From a virus: a stretch of 63,756 bases of DNA. The stretch covers positions 1-63,756 of IMG/VR virus record IMGVR_UViG_3300010391_000044. The stretch is one strand, 5' to 3'. A program made the translations under genes and the position numbers. Positions 23,275 through 30,056 of the stretch are shown one piece after another (the first letter of the stretch is position 1; each line of letters begins with the position of its first letter). The notes under the pieces are model-generated. The model was given only the letters and a program-made list of their open reading frames with translations. It had not been told where the DNA came from and did not search any database.

Positions 23275-23444
23275 TGACGGATCGGTGCGGGTGGTGTGAC
23301 CAGGTGGCGGAGCTGTGCGCCCGGTGCGGGCTCTGCGAGGACTGCCACGATCACCCGATGGAAACCGAGCGGCGGCTTGTGCCGTTTCCGCGTCTCGCGG
23401 AGATTATGCGGGACACGCTGGACCGGATGAAAGGGGGCGGGTGA
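23274..23444 (+). CDS. 56-residue zinc-finger protein
   Basis: Cysteines C5, C8, C15, C18, C21, C24 and H25, H27 (CGWC, CARCGLCEDCHDH) indicate one or two zinc sites, followed by a helical tail. Start ATG overlaps the helicase stop. It ends DRMKGGG, encoded by the AAAGGGGGCGGGTGATG repeat that also starts the next gene. Confidence 0.65.
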   Translation: MTDRCGWCDQVAELCARCGLCEDCHDHPMETERRLVPFPRLAEIMRDTLDRMKGGG

Positions 23445-23944
23445 TGGGCCATACAGTGTGCGGGCGACATAATCGGCGGACTTGTGACGCTTGCGGGGCG
23501 TGCCCGACGTGCCATGGCTCCAGGGGGCTGCGGCGGTTCGTCTGCCCCTTCGGGTGGTGCCAAGCGGATTCCCTCTGCGCGGCGTGTGCGGAAAAGAACC
23601 GGGACGCCCTGAGCAAGGCGGGACACCGGGAGCGGGGGTGTGAGCGGCAACATGCGCGCTTTGCCGCGCTGACCGCTGAGCGGGTGAGGTTGCAGGCGGA
23701 GGGTCTCCCGGTTCGCTGTTCGGCGCTCGGGGGGCGGGAAGCGGTCCATGTCCTCTTTGCCTTTGGGGACGGGCGCACGGTTGGCTTTTCGATGAGCGGG
23801 GCGACGTATGACGCCATCCACTGGCAGACCCCGGCGACTCCGGACGATTACCGGAAGCACGGGGAGCTGACCGAAGCGGCGGCGACGTTCGCGGGCGGTG
23901 TCGTGTCGAAGGAGGTTCGGGCGCGCTCGGTCGAGCAGGGATAG
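23444..23944 (+). CDS. Multi-zinc-finger protein
   Basis: 166 aa. C6 with HNRRTCDACGACPTCHG, VCPFGWCQADSLCAACAEK and GCERQH give at least two zinc sites in the first 70 residues; the C-terminal half is beta-rich (VHVLFAFGDGRTVGFSMSG). Start codon overlaps the upstream stop by one base. Role unknown; zinc-site style is shared with the preceding small protein. Confidence 0.6.
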   Translation: MGHTVCGRHNRRTCDACGACPTCHGSRGLRRFVCPFGWCQADSLCAACAEKNRDALSKAGHRERGCERQHARFAALTAERVRLQAEGLPVRCSALGGREAVHVLFAFGDGRTVGFSMSGATYDAIHWQTPATPDDYRKHGELTEAAATFAGGVVSKEVRARSVEQG

Positions 23945-24200
23945 GGCCTGACGCTGCGCAGGCGGTCCGGGAAGCAGGGGAAAATCGGATGCGGCTGTCC
24001 CTCTACACGGTGACGCCTCAAGCTACAGCTTTAGGGGGTAATTCCTGCCATACTTCGCGGCATTCCTGCCTCACGTATCTAGCTAGATACAGCAATCAAA
24101 ATGCAGAGTTGCATAGACTCACATGGGCACAAGTCTTGCTCCACATAGGGGCTCGGTCTCCTCGGATGGGCTGGGGACACCTGGGCAGGAGGTTTGGACC
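23945..24200 (+). promoter_or_regulatory. Non-coding gap with a perfect 16-bp palindrome
   Basis: 256 bases. Contains ATTCCTGCC twice (near 24040 and 24062) and GTATCTAGCTAGATAC at 24075-24090. No obvious promoter boxes. AGGAGG precedes the next start at 24201. Confidence 0.55.
24075..24090. promoter_or_regulatory. Palindrome site, copy 1
   Basis: GTATCTAGCTAGATAC is a perfect 16-bp palindrome. The core TATCYAGCTAGATA recurs in a longer palindrome at 28055-28078. Probably bound by a dimeric DNA-binding protein. Confidence 0.7.
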
Positions 24201-24770
24201 ATGAGCGAACGACCGGAACGGGTGACGGAACTGGGGTGTGGGTGTGCGCTTCACGTCTGCCTGTGCGGGTGTGACGAAAGCGACTATTTGACGGAATGCC
24301 GGATGCACGCGGACGCGGCCACGGTGGCGGGGGTCCTCGGGGACCTGGTCGGCGCGGCGAGCTTGGTAGAATCGAATTGGGAAGGGGGCGGACTGGCGGA
24401 AGCGGTGCGCTTCCTCCTGGCGCGACGGGATGAGGCGCGGGCCTTCGTGCCTGTCGTGAGTGCAAAAGGGGCCGTGCAAAGGACGCGGGACAGCATGTGT
24501 GCGCATGTGAGGGAAGGGCCGAACGGCTGCGCGCTCTTGTCCTGGGAGTTCACGGAGGAAGGGGACTTGACCCCCGTGGACCGGGCGGAGTATATCCGGC
24601 GACTCCTCGCGCACACGAGTTACGGCGAGGCGGGGGACGGGCAGGACAGCTTGACGGACCTGCTGACGGACTGTCTCCACTGGGCCCTTGAGGAAGGGCT
24701 GGACTTTGACACGTCGCTGGATCGGGCGCGGGCGCATTGTATCGAGGAACGCCGGGAAAGGGGGGCATGA
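24201..24770 (+). CDS. Hypothetical protein with Cys cluster
   Basis: 189 aa. LGCGCALHVCLCGCDESDY followed by C and H (TECRMHAD) indicates a metal-binding N-terminus. The rest is helical and acidic (SLTDLLTDCLHWALEEGLDF). ATG after CAGGAGGTTTGGACC. Confidence 0.6.
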   Translation: MSERPERVTELGCGCALHVCLCGCDESDYLTECRMHADAATVAGVLGDLVGAASLVESNWEGGGLAEAVRFLLARRDEARAFVPVVSAKGAVQRTRDSMCAHVREGPNGCALLSWEFTEEGDLTPVDRAEYIRRLLAHTSYGEAGDGQDSLTDLLTDCLHWALEEGLDFDTSLDRARAHCIEERRERGA

Positions 24771-25093
24771 TGGCAAAGGCTGAGAAGCGGTTTTACTTCC
24801 TGATCGGGCGGGACCACCTGTCGAAAGCCTGCCGGGGCTGCGGAGTCGAGGGGGTCTTAGACATGCTGCGGCATGACGGGGCCACGGTCCACGGGAACGC
24901 GCCGGGCGGCTGCTGGCTGTTCACCAGCCTGGGGGAGCCGACGCGGGCGCGCTGGGCGTCCTTTGGTATTCGGATCGCTGCCGTTACCATGAAGGCTCAT
25001 GAGTTTTTCCCTGGCTTTGACGGAGACTGGGCCCGTGGGACGTTCTGGAACATCCTGACGCCGCTTGATTGTGAGGGGACACGTAATGACTGA
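24767..25093 (+). CDS. Hypothetical protein
   Basis: 108 aa (start at 24767 or 24770; ATGATG). CRGCGVEGVLDMLRHDG, GGCWLFTSLGEPTRARWASF and aromatic C-terminal strands suggest a small alpha/beta fold. No family recognised. Confidence 0.55.
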   Translation: MMAKAEKRFYFLIGRDHLSKACRGCGVEGVLDMLRHDGATVHGNAPGGCWLFTSLGEPTRARWASFGIRIAAVTMKAHEFFPGFDGDWARGTFWNILTPLDCEGTRND

Positions 25094-25316
25094 CCTGCGG
25101 AAGCCGTTGAAACGCCGGGTCCATCCCCGGGCCATGCCGCACGGGTTCCGGCCCGCCCTGATCGTGACGCTGCATCCCGGGGGCGTGCTTGAGCTGCGCG
25201 AGGTCCGGAGCCGGAGTGCGCCGGTCACGCTGGACCTGGGCTTGCTGTACGTCAAGGCGAGGATACACGAGGCCATGAGTCGCCGGCCGCGGGGCCGGGG
25301 GAAGGGGAAGCGGTGA
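25086..25316 (+). CDS. Small basic protein
   Basis: 76 aa. LIVTLHPGGVLELREV is a beta hairpin; both ends are Arg/Lys-rich (LRKPLKRRVHPRAM, SRRPRGRGKGKR). Likely nucleic-acid binding. Overlaps the upstream gene by 8 bases. Confidence 0.55.
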   Translation: MTDLRKPLKRRVHPRAMPHGFRPALIVTLHPGGVLELREVRSRSAPVTLDLGLLYVKARIHEAMSRRPRGRGKGKR

Positions 25317-25486
25317 AACGGAAGAGCCTGGCGGGCTTCATCAAGGAACACCGGGCCGAGATTGACGCGGCAATCCGTCGCGCCTGTGCGAATCTCGGGA
25401 CCCTGAACGACGAGGAGCGGCGGGAGTGGATCTTAAACGAGGAAGGGCTTTACAACTGGGCGCGGCGGGAAGGCGTGCGCCTGTAA
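25313..25486 (+). CDS. 57-residue helical protein
   Basis: GTG at 25313 (GTGA overlap). Helical: LAGFIKEHRAEIDAAIRRAC, then LNDEERREWILNEEGLYNWA. The pattern of helices with conserved-looking EGLYNWARREGV is seen in small phage proteins; no function assigned. Confidence 0.6.
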   Translation: MKRKSLAGFIKEHRAEIDAAIRRACANLGTLNDEERREWILNEEGLYNWARREGVRL

Positions 25487-25497
25487 GGGGGTAAGCG

Positions 25498-25725
25498 ATG
25501 AAAGAGAAGGTCAGTCTGTACGACGCGTGGCGGGCCTCGGGCGGCGTGTTCATCTCGGCGAAGGTCGGGGATGGATACGGGGTCTATCGCTTGGAGCTGG
25601 TGGACCCGTCCCTTCCAGAAAACTGCGCGCATGAGAAGTGGCGGCACGCGGGCGAGATCCCGTGCACGGGGCCTCGGGTCTGTTTCGGGTGCGGCACGCA
25701 CCTGGAGGAGGGCGAAGGTGAATAG
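25498..25725 (+). CDS. Small protein with C-terminal Cys pair
   Basis: 75 aa. A beta-strand region (YGVYRLELVDPSLPENC) is followed by CTGPRVCFGCGTHLEE, giving a possible zinc site with the upstream Cys/His. ATG after AAGGGGGTAAGCG. Confidence 0.55.
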   Translation: MKEKVSLYDAWRASGGVFISAKVGDGYGVYRLELVDPSLPENCAHEKWRHAGEIPCTGPRVCFGCGTHLEEGEGE

Positions 25726-25948
25726 ACGAGACTTGGACCTGGTGAGTGACGCGCTCGGGCAGGCGTTAGCCTCGGCCCGGCGGCTGGACACCGTGGACCC
25801 CCCGGCCCATACGGCGGGGGTCCTCCTGGCGGTCGAGGAGGTGCAACGCGCCCTCAGCCGGGGCAACCCGTCCTTCCCGGCGGGGAAGTTTCGGGACGCG
25901 GTGCGCAAGGCGGCGGGTGACGCCCTCCCGCGGAACGGGGGTGCGTGA
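25718..25948 (+). CDS. Small helical protein
   Basis: 76 aa from GTG 25718 (overlap with the upstream stop). Helices LDLVSDALGQALASARRLDT and TAGVLLAVEEVQRALSRG with a basic tail. This helix-turn-helix-length pattern is common in small phage early proteins; function unknown. Confidence 0.55.
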   Translation: MNRRDLDLVSDALGQALASARRLDTVDPPAHTAGVLLAVEEVQRALSRGNPSFPAGKFRDAVRKAAGDALPRNGGA

Positions 25949-26187
25949 TGGAACTGCGCTTGACCCTGCGGATGGACAACCAGGCGTTTGAGGAGGAGCC
26001 GGGCCCGGAGGTGGCGAGAATCCTGGTCGAGCTGGCGGACCGGATCGGCACGAGCACCATGATTGCTCCAGGGTGGGTCGCTCACCTGTTCGACGTGAAC
26101 GGGAACCGGGTTGGCAAGGCGGAGGTGGCTTTGTCGGTGCGGGCTGGCGGGGCGAGGTGGGAGCCCTGGCAAGAGGAGGTCCGGTAG
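25945..26187 (+). CDS. Small beta-rich protein
   Basis: 80 aa. MELRLTLRMDNQAF and WVAHLFDVNGNRVGKAEVAL are strands around a helix (EVARILVELADRIG). ATGATG start overlapping the upstream stop. The fold resembles small dsDNA-mimic or antirestriction-like proteins only in size; no match claimed. Confidence 0.55.
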   Translation: MMELRLTLRMDNQAFEEEPGPEVARILVELADRIGTSTMIAPGWVAHLFDVNGNRVGKAEVALSVRAGGARWEPWQEEVR

Positions 26188-26222
26188 GGGAGCCCGGACT
26201 CTGGAGAGGAAAGGGGGACACC

Positions 26223-26435
26223 ATGCGGACGGTCTTTCAGGCGTACGTGATTCAGCGGGTCGAGGACGGGGCCTTCGTGGCCCCTCGGGGACAGGCGAAG
26301 AGCTATGTCAAGGGGCTGCAGGATGCCCGCGTCTTCCAATCATTCGAGGCGGCTGAGCGGGAGCGGTGCATCGAAAACGAGCGCCTCCTGTCGGTCCTTG
26401 AAGCGTTCACGCATCCCCACGGGGAAGGGAATTAA
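26223..26435 (+). CDS. 70-residue protein
   Basis: MRTVFQAYVIQRVEDGAFVA then SYVKGLQDARVFQSFEAAE and a helical end. Small alpha/beta protein, not recognised. The ribosome-binding site GAAAGGGGGACACC is a variant of the repeated start-site motif of this region. Confidence 0.55.
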   Translation: MRTVFQAYVIQRVEDGAFVAPRGQAKSYVKGLQDARVFQSFEAAERERCIENERLLSVLEAFTHPHGEGN

Positions 26436-26642
26436 CTGAACAAAATGGCGAAAGTGTGTTGACAAGAAGTGAACACAGATTGCCTGAAAGTGTGTTGACA
26501 AATTATCCTATAAGCGTGTGTGTCGGATGTAGTATCTGAGCAGACGGAGGGAAGTAAGAGTCTGTTCTCTATCCGAATACAAGATCAAGAACCGTGCCAA
26601 GTGACTTGGTGATAGACTCACTCAGAGCGAAAGGGGGCGAAG
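26436..26642 (+). promoter_or_regulatory. AT-rich regulatory gap with duplicated TTGACA element
   Basis: 207 bases with no gene. GAAAGTGTGTTGACAA occurs exactly at 26450-26465 and 26486-26501, 36 bp apart. Between them lies GTGAACAC (26469-26476), which with the first GTGTTGAC forms an imperfect palindrome. TATAAG at 26509 is too close to TTGACA for a normal promoter, so the repeats may be operator sites. CCAAGTGACTTGG (26597-26609) is a perfect short inverted repeat. Confidence 0.6.
26524..26575 (+). other. Predicted stem-loop leader RNA
   Basis: CGGAT (26524-26528) pairs with ATCCG (26571-26575) around an inner stem GAGCAGAC with GTCTG-TT-CTC (26538-26569, two-base bulge). The element lies in the 5' leader of the gene at 26643. 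Its fold is by eye only. Confidence 0.4.
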
Positions 26643-26939
26643 ATGCGAGGTCGAGAGGTCATGGAACGGGCGCGGCTGCATCGGATGAGCTTCCTGACCG
26701 CTGAGGAGGTCGCCGAGATCGCCGGGGACCCGGAGACTCGCCTGGAGCTGCTCCTGGTGCGCTGTGGGGGCGGGCGGTTCCTGGCCCCGGCTCAGGACGT
26801 CGCCCACTTCATCGGGATAATCGAGCGGGAAGCGACCTATCGGGCTGGCGAGGGAGGGGAGGGGTCAGACTACATCCGAGACGTGTCCATCCCCGCTGGC
26901 TGGTCTCCGGTCGGCGCGGCGGCCAGGGGTGGGCGCTGA
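26643..26939 (+). CDS. Hypothetical protein
   Basis: 98 aa. LTAEEVAEIAGDPETRLELL suggests an HTH-like or helical domain; the C-terminal part is glycine-rich. First gene behind the structured leader; ribosome-binding site GAAAGGGGGCGAAG is a copy of the repeated motif. Confidence 0.55.
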   Translation: MRGREVMERARLHRMSFLTAEEVAEIAGDPETRLELLLVRCGGGRFLAPAQDVAHFIGIIEREATYRAGEGGEGSDYIRDVSIPAGWSPVGAAARGGR

Positions 26940-26947
26940 GGTGAACC

Positions 26948-27418
26948 ATGCGACAAGCTGAGTTGGACTCGCTGCCGCTGCTCGGGCCTTCGGTTGAGAT
27001 AAGCGGAGACACGCTTCGGCTCCTGTGCGGTCCTGGGGTGTACGTTCTGTCGGCCGGCGATGTCACGCTGTACGTGGGGGCTAGCGGGTCGCTCCTGGGA
27101 CGTGTGGCGAGCCCTCGGCACGAGAAGCGACAGGCCCACCTTCAGGCGGATAGGCTGCTATTGCTTCCGTGTGCCTCTCGCCGGGATGCTCAGGCCCTTG
27201 AAGAGGTCTTGATTGAGGTCTTGCAGCCAATCTATAACGAGGGAAGCCGGATCGTCCTCACGACCGAAGAGCGGCAACGCATGCGGCAACGGTTGCGATG
27301 GACAAAGCCGAACGAAATCAGCCTTGTGAAACCGGAGACTTCTGATAATTGGCAGACCGTAAAGTTCGAGGATTCGCAAGTACCTGAAAAGGCTGACGGT
27401 CAGTCTGGCGATGACTGA
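26948..27418 (+). CDS. GIY-YIG nuclease-like protein
   Basis: 156 aa. GPGVYVLSAGDVTLYVGAS is the GIY-x9-11-YIG motif in the variants GVY and YVG, followed by an Arg-containing helix (LLGRVASPRHEK) and the catalytic-Glu region EEVLIEVLQPIYN. This matches the core of GIY-YIG nucleases, often homing enzymes in phages, though a separate DNA-binding domain is not evident (only a charged C-terminal tail). Confidence 0.75.
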   Translation: MRQAELDSLPLLGPSVEISGDTLRLLCGPGVYVLSAGDVTLYVGASGSLLGRVASPRHEKRQAHLQADRLLLLPCASRRDAQALEEVLIEVLQPIYNEGSRIVLTTEERQRMRQRLRWTKPNEISLVKPETSDNWQTVKFEDSQVPEKADGQSGDD

Positions 27419-27420
27419 CG

Positions 27421-27509
27421 AGCTTGTGAAGCACAAGCTGTAGTGGTTTCCAGTGGGTCGGTGAGGGGGTTCGGGTGCATTTCACAAAGGCACAAGCTGG
27501 CTTGTGAAA
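27421..27509 (+). repeat. Competing inverted repeats ahead of a start codon
   Basis: AGCTTGTGAAGCACAAGCT (27421-27439) is a perfect 8-bp inverted repeat. CACAAGC-TG-GCTTGTG (27491-27506) is built from the same half-sites, and its right arm TTGTGAAA (27502-27509) can instead pair with TTTCACAA (27480-27487). The second set ends at the AAAGGGGGCGG ribosome-binding site of the gene at 27520. Confidence 0.6.
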
Positions 27510-27519
27510 GGGGGCGGAC

Positions 27520-27876
27520 ATGAGCAGGGTTGTTGTTGAGGTCAAGGGCGGGCTGGTAACGTCGGTCGTGACTGACCTGCCCTGGGTCGAGGTGTACGTG
27601 GTGGATCGGGACATAGACGAGCGGTCCGAGCCCGGGGACTGGCCGGGCGGGGCTGAGGTCAAGGCGGTTGGGGGCCTGATGGATGCGCCCTCTGACCCGG
27701 TCCAGGTGGCCGCCCTCCTGGGGGAGATCGCGGCGGAGTGCGAGTATTGCCAGGGGGCAGGCTATGATGCCGAGACCTTGCTTGAGACTTGTCAGGAGTG
27801 CGAGGGGCGGGGCTGGTGGTTGCCCTACGCGGAGCCGGAGATTGCCCGGGAGGAGACACCGCAACCCACACCCTGA
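27520..27876 (+). CDS. Small protein with DnaJ-type zinc motif
   Basis: 118 aa. A beta-rich N-terminal half (RVVVEVKGGLVTSVVTDLPW, VEVYVVDRD) and CEYCQGAGYD...CQECEGRGWW, two CxxCxGxG repeats as in DnaJ zinc domains. Role could be protein or nucleic-acid contact. Last gene of the rightward early operon; a terminator follows. Confidence 0.65.
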   Translation: MSRVVVEVKGGLVTSVVTDLPWVEVYVVDRDIDERSEPGDWPGGAEVKAVGGLMDAPSDPVQVAALLGEIAAECEYCQGAGYDAETLLETCQECEGRGWWLPYAEPEIAREETPQPTP

Positions 27877-27900
27877 AAAGCAACGCTGCTCTCCTCCCTG

Positions 27901-27940
27901 ACGCCCTCGGGCCTGACCTGGTCCGGGGGCGTTTCTCTTT
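27901..27940 (+). terminator. Intrinsic terminator of the rightward early operon
   Basis: ACGCCCTCGGGCC, loop TGACCT, GGTCCGGGGGCGT form a 13-bp stem (two G-U pairs) followed by TTCTCTTT. Stops transcription after the DnaJ-zinc gene. Confidence 0.85.
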
Positions 27941-28295
27941 CCGCCTGCAGGTCGGCGAGGCGGGCGGACAACGGGACCGCACGCGCTGAGCCGTCCGAGC
28001 CGGTCTCCGCCCTCTGGGCAGGAGGACACCCGGCCAGACTTTGTCAGACCATAGGGGTGTATCCAGCTAGATACACCCGGCGAGGGTTTCACGTGGCACG
28101 CGGGGGCCTGCCTCGCGGCGCTGGGGTGGCGTGGCGCGGCGGGGCCTCCGAGGTCGCGGCGCGAACCCGGCGCGGGCGCTCTTCTCCGGGTCTCTGAAAT
28201 CTCAGGTCTCCCCCCGCATGCCAACGTCCCCCGGAAACTTAATTTCTCCTAATTTTTTTCTTCCCCCCGAGATTGCTCACTGATAAAATTCCTCT
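27941..28295 (+). promoter_or_regulatory. Non-coding gap with palindrome and a possible -10 box
   Basis: 355 bases with no gene. It holds the second palindrome (28055-28078), a very GC-rich stretch, then a T-rich stretch (CTAATTTTTTTCTTCC). TAAAAT at 28284-28289 lies 6 bases before the ATG at 28296; no ribosome-binding site precedes that ATG. Confidence 0.5.
28055..28078. promoter_or_regulatory. Palindrome site, copy 2
   Basis: Nine-base arms GGGTGTATC and GATACACCC flank CAGCTA; only the C/A pair within the centre breaks perfect symmetry. The core TATCYAGCTAGATA is shared with 24075-24090. Confidence 0.7.
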
Positions 28296-28877
28296 ATGCA
28301 GCCCCACTGTCCAAAATGTAATCGCTCACGAACACCCGAACACTTCTACCCCTATGCCTCCGAGTGCAAATCCTGTCGCAGCCAACGATCGAAACAATGG
28401 GCTCAAACCCATCCCATTCGAGTCAAGGAACTCCGGCAGGCCTGGCACCACAAACATCCAACATATCGGCGAGACCGCTATCACCGGGTCGGCCGGGACC
28501 GGGAATATGAAAAACAGTATTACGCCGCCAATCGCGAAAAGATAATCCTACGCAGCACCACCCGTCTCAAAGCCAACCCTCTCCTCGTCTCTCTCTATAA
28601 TCGCACCGCCAGAACAAAGATGTCCCCCGAGGAGAAACGCGCACGCTACCTCTTGAACAAAGCCGTCCAACAAGGGATCATCGACCGACCAACCCACTGC
28701 AGCCGATGTCCACGCAGCGGCAGGATCCATGCGCATCATGCACGAGGCTACACGGACCCCTACGACGTAGACTGGCTCTGCGCCCGCTGTCACAAAGCCG
28801 CCCATGGCTATGGCCCCGAGGTTCGGCCAGTGGTCGGAACCCTCCTGACCGGTGAACTTTCCTCTTGCCTCCCGTGA
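28296..28877 (+). CDS. HNH endonuclease
   Basis: 193 aa. An N-terminal zinc ribbon (CPKCNRSRTPEHFYPY, CKSCRSQRSK), Arg/Tyr-rich repeats (YRRDRYHRVGRDREYEKQYY), then the HNH core HCSRCPRSGRIHAHHARGYT, with DVDWLCARCHKAAHG. Free-standing homing-type HNH. No ribosome-binding site is seen before the ATG; translation may be leaderless. Confidence 0.85.
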   Translation: MQPHCPKCNRSRTPEHFYPYASECKSCRSQRSKQWAQTHPIRVKELRQAWHHKHPTYRRDRYHRVGRDREYEKQYYAANREKIILRSTTRLKANPLLVSLYNRTARTKMSPEEKRARYLLNKAVQQGIIDRPTHCSRCPRSGRIHAHHARGYTDPYDVDWLCARCHKAAHGYGPEVRPVVGTLLTGELSSCLP

Positions 28878-28900
28878 ACATCTCACGTAAGCTCCCCACC

Positions 28901-29053
28901 ATGAGCCTCACCCTCGCCCGCCGGATCCTCCACGCCCTCGGGCACGATCTCCGGTGTCCGTTTCGGGGCTGCACCTGTACCGCGGGCCCGGCGGCGGCAC
29001 GACTGTATGCCGAGGCGGCGAAGGTGCTGCGGGAGGACCGAACGGGTCATTGA
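28901..29053 (+). CDS. 50-residue protein with Cys cluster
   Basis: MSLTLARRILHALGHDLRCP then FRGCTCTAGPAAARLYAEAA. Three cysteines between two helices; small metal site possible. Weak ribosome-binding signal. Unknown function. Confidence 0.5.
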   Translation: MSLTLARRILHALGHDLRCPFRGCTCTAGPAAARLYAEAAKVLREDRTGH

Positions 29054-29070
29054 CCCCAAGAAGGAGTCTC

Positions 29071-29304
29071 ATGGCGACGGATCATTCAGGCTTCCTACAC
29101 CATCTCCAACAGGTGCTCGATCAGACCGCCCACGATCTCGCGGTCCCGATCATCGAGCGCGCCACGCAGGAGTTTCGGGACCAGATGAAGCGGAAGGTCG
29201 CCGAACTCGCGATCTCCCTGGCCGAAGTCGCGGACATCGAGCACTACGGCTCGAAGCTAGTGATCACGGTGCGGTTCGCGCCAGATCCTCCGGTACGCCC
29301 ATGA
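29071..29304 (+). CDS. Small helical protein
   Basis: 77 aa. FLHHLQQVLDQTAHDLAVP and FRDQMKRKVAELAISLAEV helices followed by a strand (KLVITVRF). ATG after AGAAGGAGTCTC. No family recognised. Confidence 0.55.
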   Translation: MATDHSGFLHHLQQVLDQTAHDLAVPIIERATQEFRDQMKRKVAELAISLAEVADIEHYGSKLVITVRFAPDPPVRP

Positions 29305-29513
29305 GCACCAGCGGCAGCTTTCTCCTCGGTCCCCACACGGTCACCTGGGAATTCCTCCCGCAGGAATGGAAGCAGCGTCCGAACAAGCGCGGCCTGGTCA
29401 ACCAGGTGGTCTGCGTCCTCCGCTGCCCCGAAGTCGGGTTCGCGCATGTGCTCTACGCCGATGTCCAGATCCCCGAGGAGTGTGCACCCTATCTCCATGA
29501 CCAACCTCACTGA
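29301..29513 (+). CDS. 70-residue protein
   Basis: Beta-rich (GSFLLGPHTVTWEFLPQEW, VNQVVCVLRCPEVGFAHVLY). Contains two Cys. Coupled (ATGA) to the preceding gene. Unknown. Confidence 0.5.
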   Translation: MSTSGSFLLGPHTVTWEFLPQEWKQRPNKRGLVNQVVCVLRCPEVGFAHVLYADVQIPEECAPYLHDQPH

Positions 29514-29877
29514 GGAACAGCTCTGGTTCGTCCGCCACGCCATCGCGGAATGGCTGCGGATCTGTGAGCAGCACAGCTATGTAGTTCGCCCGCCAGATGC
29601 CAGCCATTCCACCCTGCTCGGGCGACTGCTCAGCGGCAAGGCGGCGCTGCCTGAGCCACCACCCCGGCGTTTCTCATATCCTGATTATGATCTCGCGGAA
29701 GGCAAGCCGGTGCAGGTGATAGACGTCCATGAAGCGCTGTCCATGTTTCCTGGCCGAGTGAGCATTGACCAGTGCCCGGATTGGGAACGGGTCAGTTCTG
29801 CGGTCATGCGGCATGTCCCGACCGGGCATCTGTACTCCCTCACGGGAGCTACCCTCCAAAGGATTGCTGAGCCATGA
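29497..29877 (+). CDS. Hypothetical protein
   Basis: 126 aa. An N-terminal helix (EEQLWFVRHAIAEWLRICEQ), a linker, and a C-terminal helix (DWERVSSAVMRHVPTGHLY). Overlaps the upstream gene by 17 bases and the next by 4. Unknown. Confidence 0.5.
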   Translation: MTNLTEEQLWFVRHAIAEWLRICEQHSYVVRPPDASHSTLLGRLLSGKAALPEPPPRRFSYPDYDLAEGKPVQVIDVHEALSMFPGRVSIDQCPDWERVSSAVMRHVPTGHLYSLTGATLQRIAEP

Positions 29878-30038
29878 AGTGTCTGAGCTGCGGCCACACC
29901 CTGTGTGCGCTCGCCTCGTTCCGGTTCGCGGTCTCCTTCACCGAGTGCGAGGAGTTCTGCTACTCATGCGGCAATGGGATCCTGCGACTCTTTCGGCAGC
30001 ACGGACTGTCCCCAGTCACGGACCACTACTATCGCTGA
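29874..30038 (+). CDS. 54-residue zinc-ribbon protein
   Basis: MKCLSCGHTLCALASFRFAV and ECEEFCYSCGNGILRLFRQ form a zinc ribbon with extra Cys. Same small-ribbon style as other proteins in the window. Confidence 0.6.
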   Translation: MKCLSCGHTLCALASFRFAVSFTECEEFCYSCGNGILRLFRQHGLSPVTDHYYR

Positions 30039-30056
30039 GGTTGAATGGAGGGTGTA

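Noticed and set aside
26450-26501. Direct repeats as a possible CRISPR
   Set aside because: Only two 16-base copies, no spacers of regular length and no Cas genes; the Cas4-like nuclease is a recombination enzyme by context.
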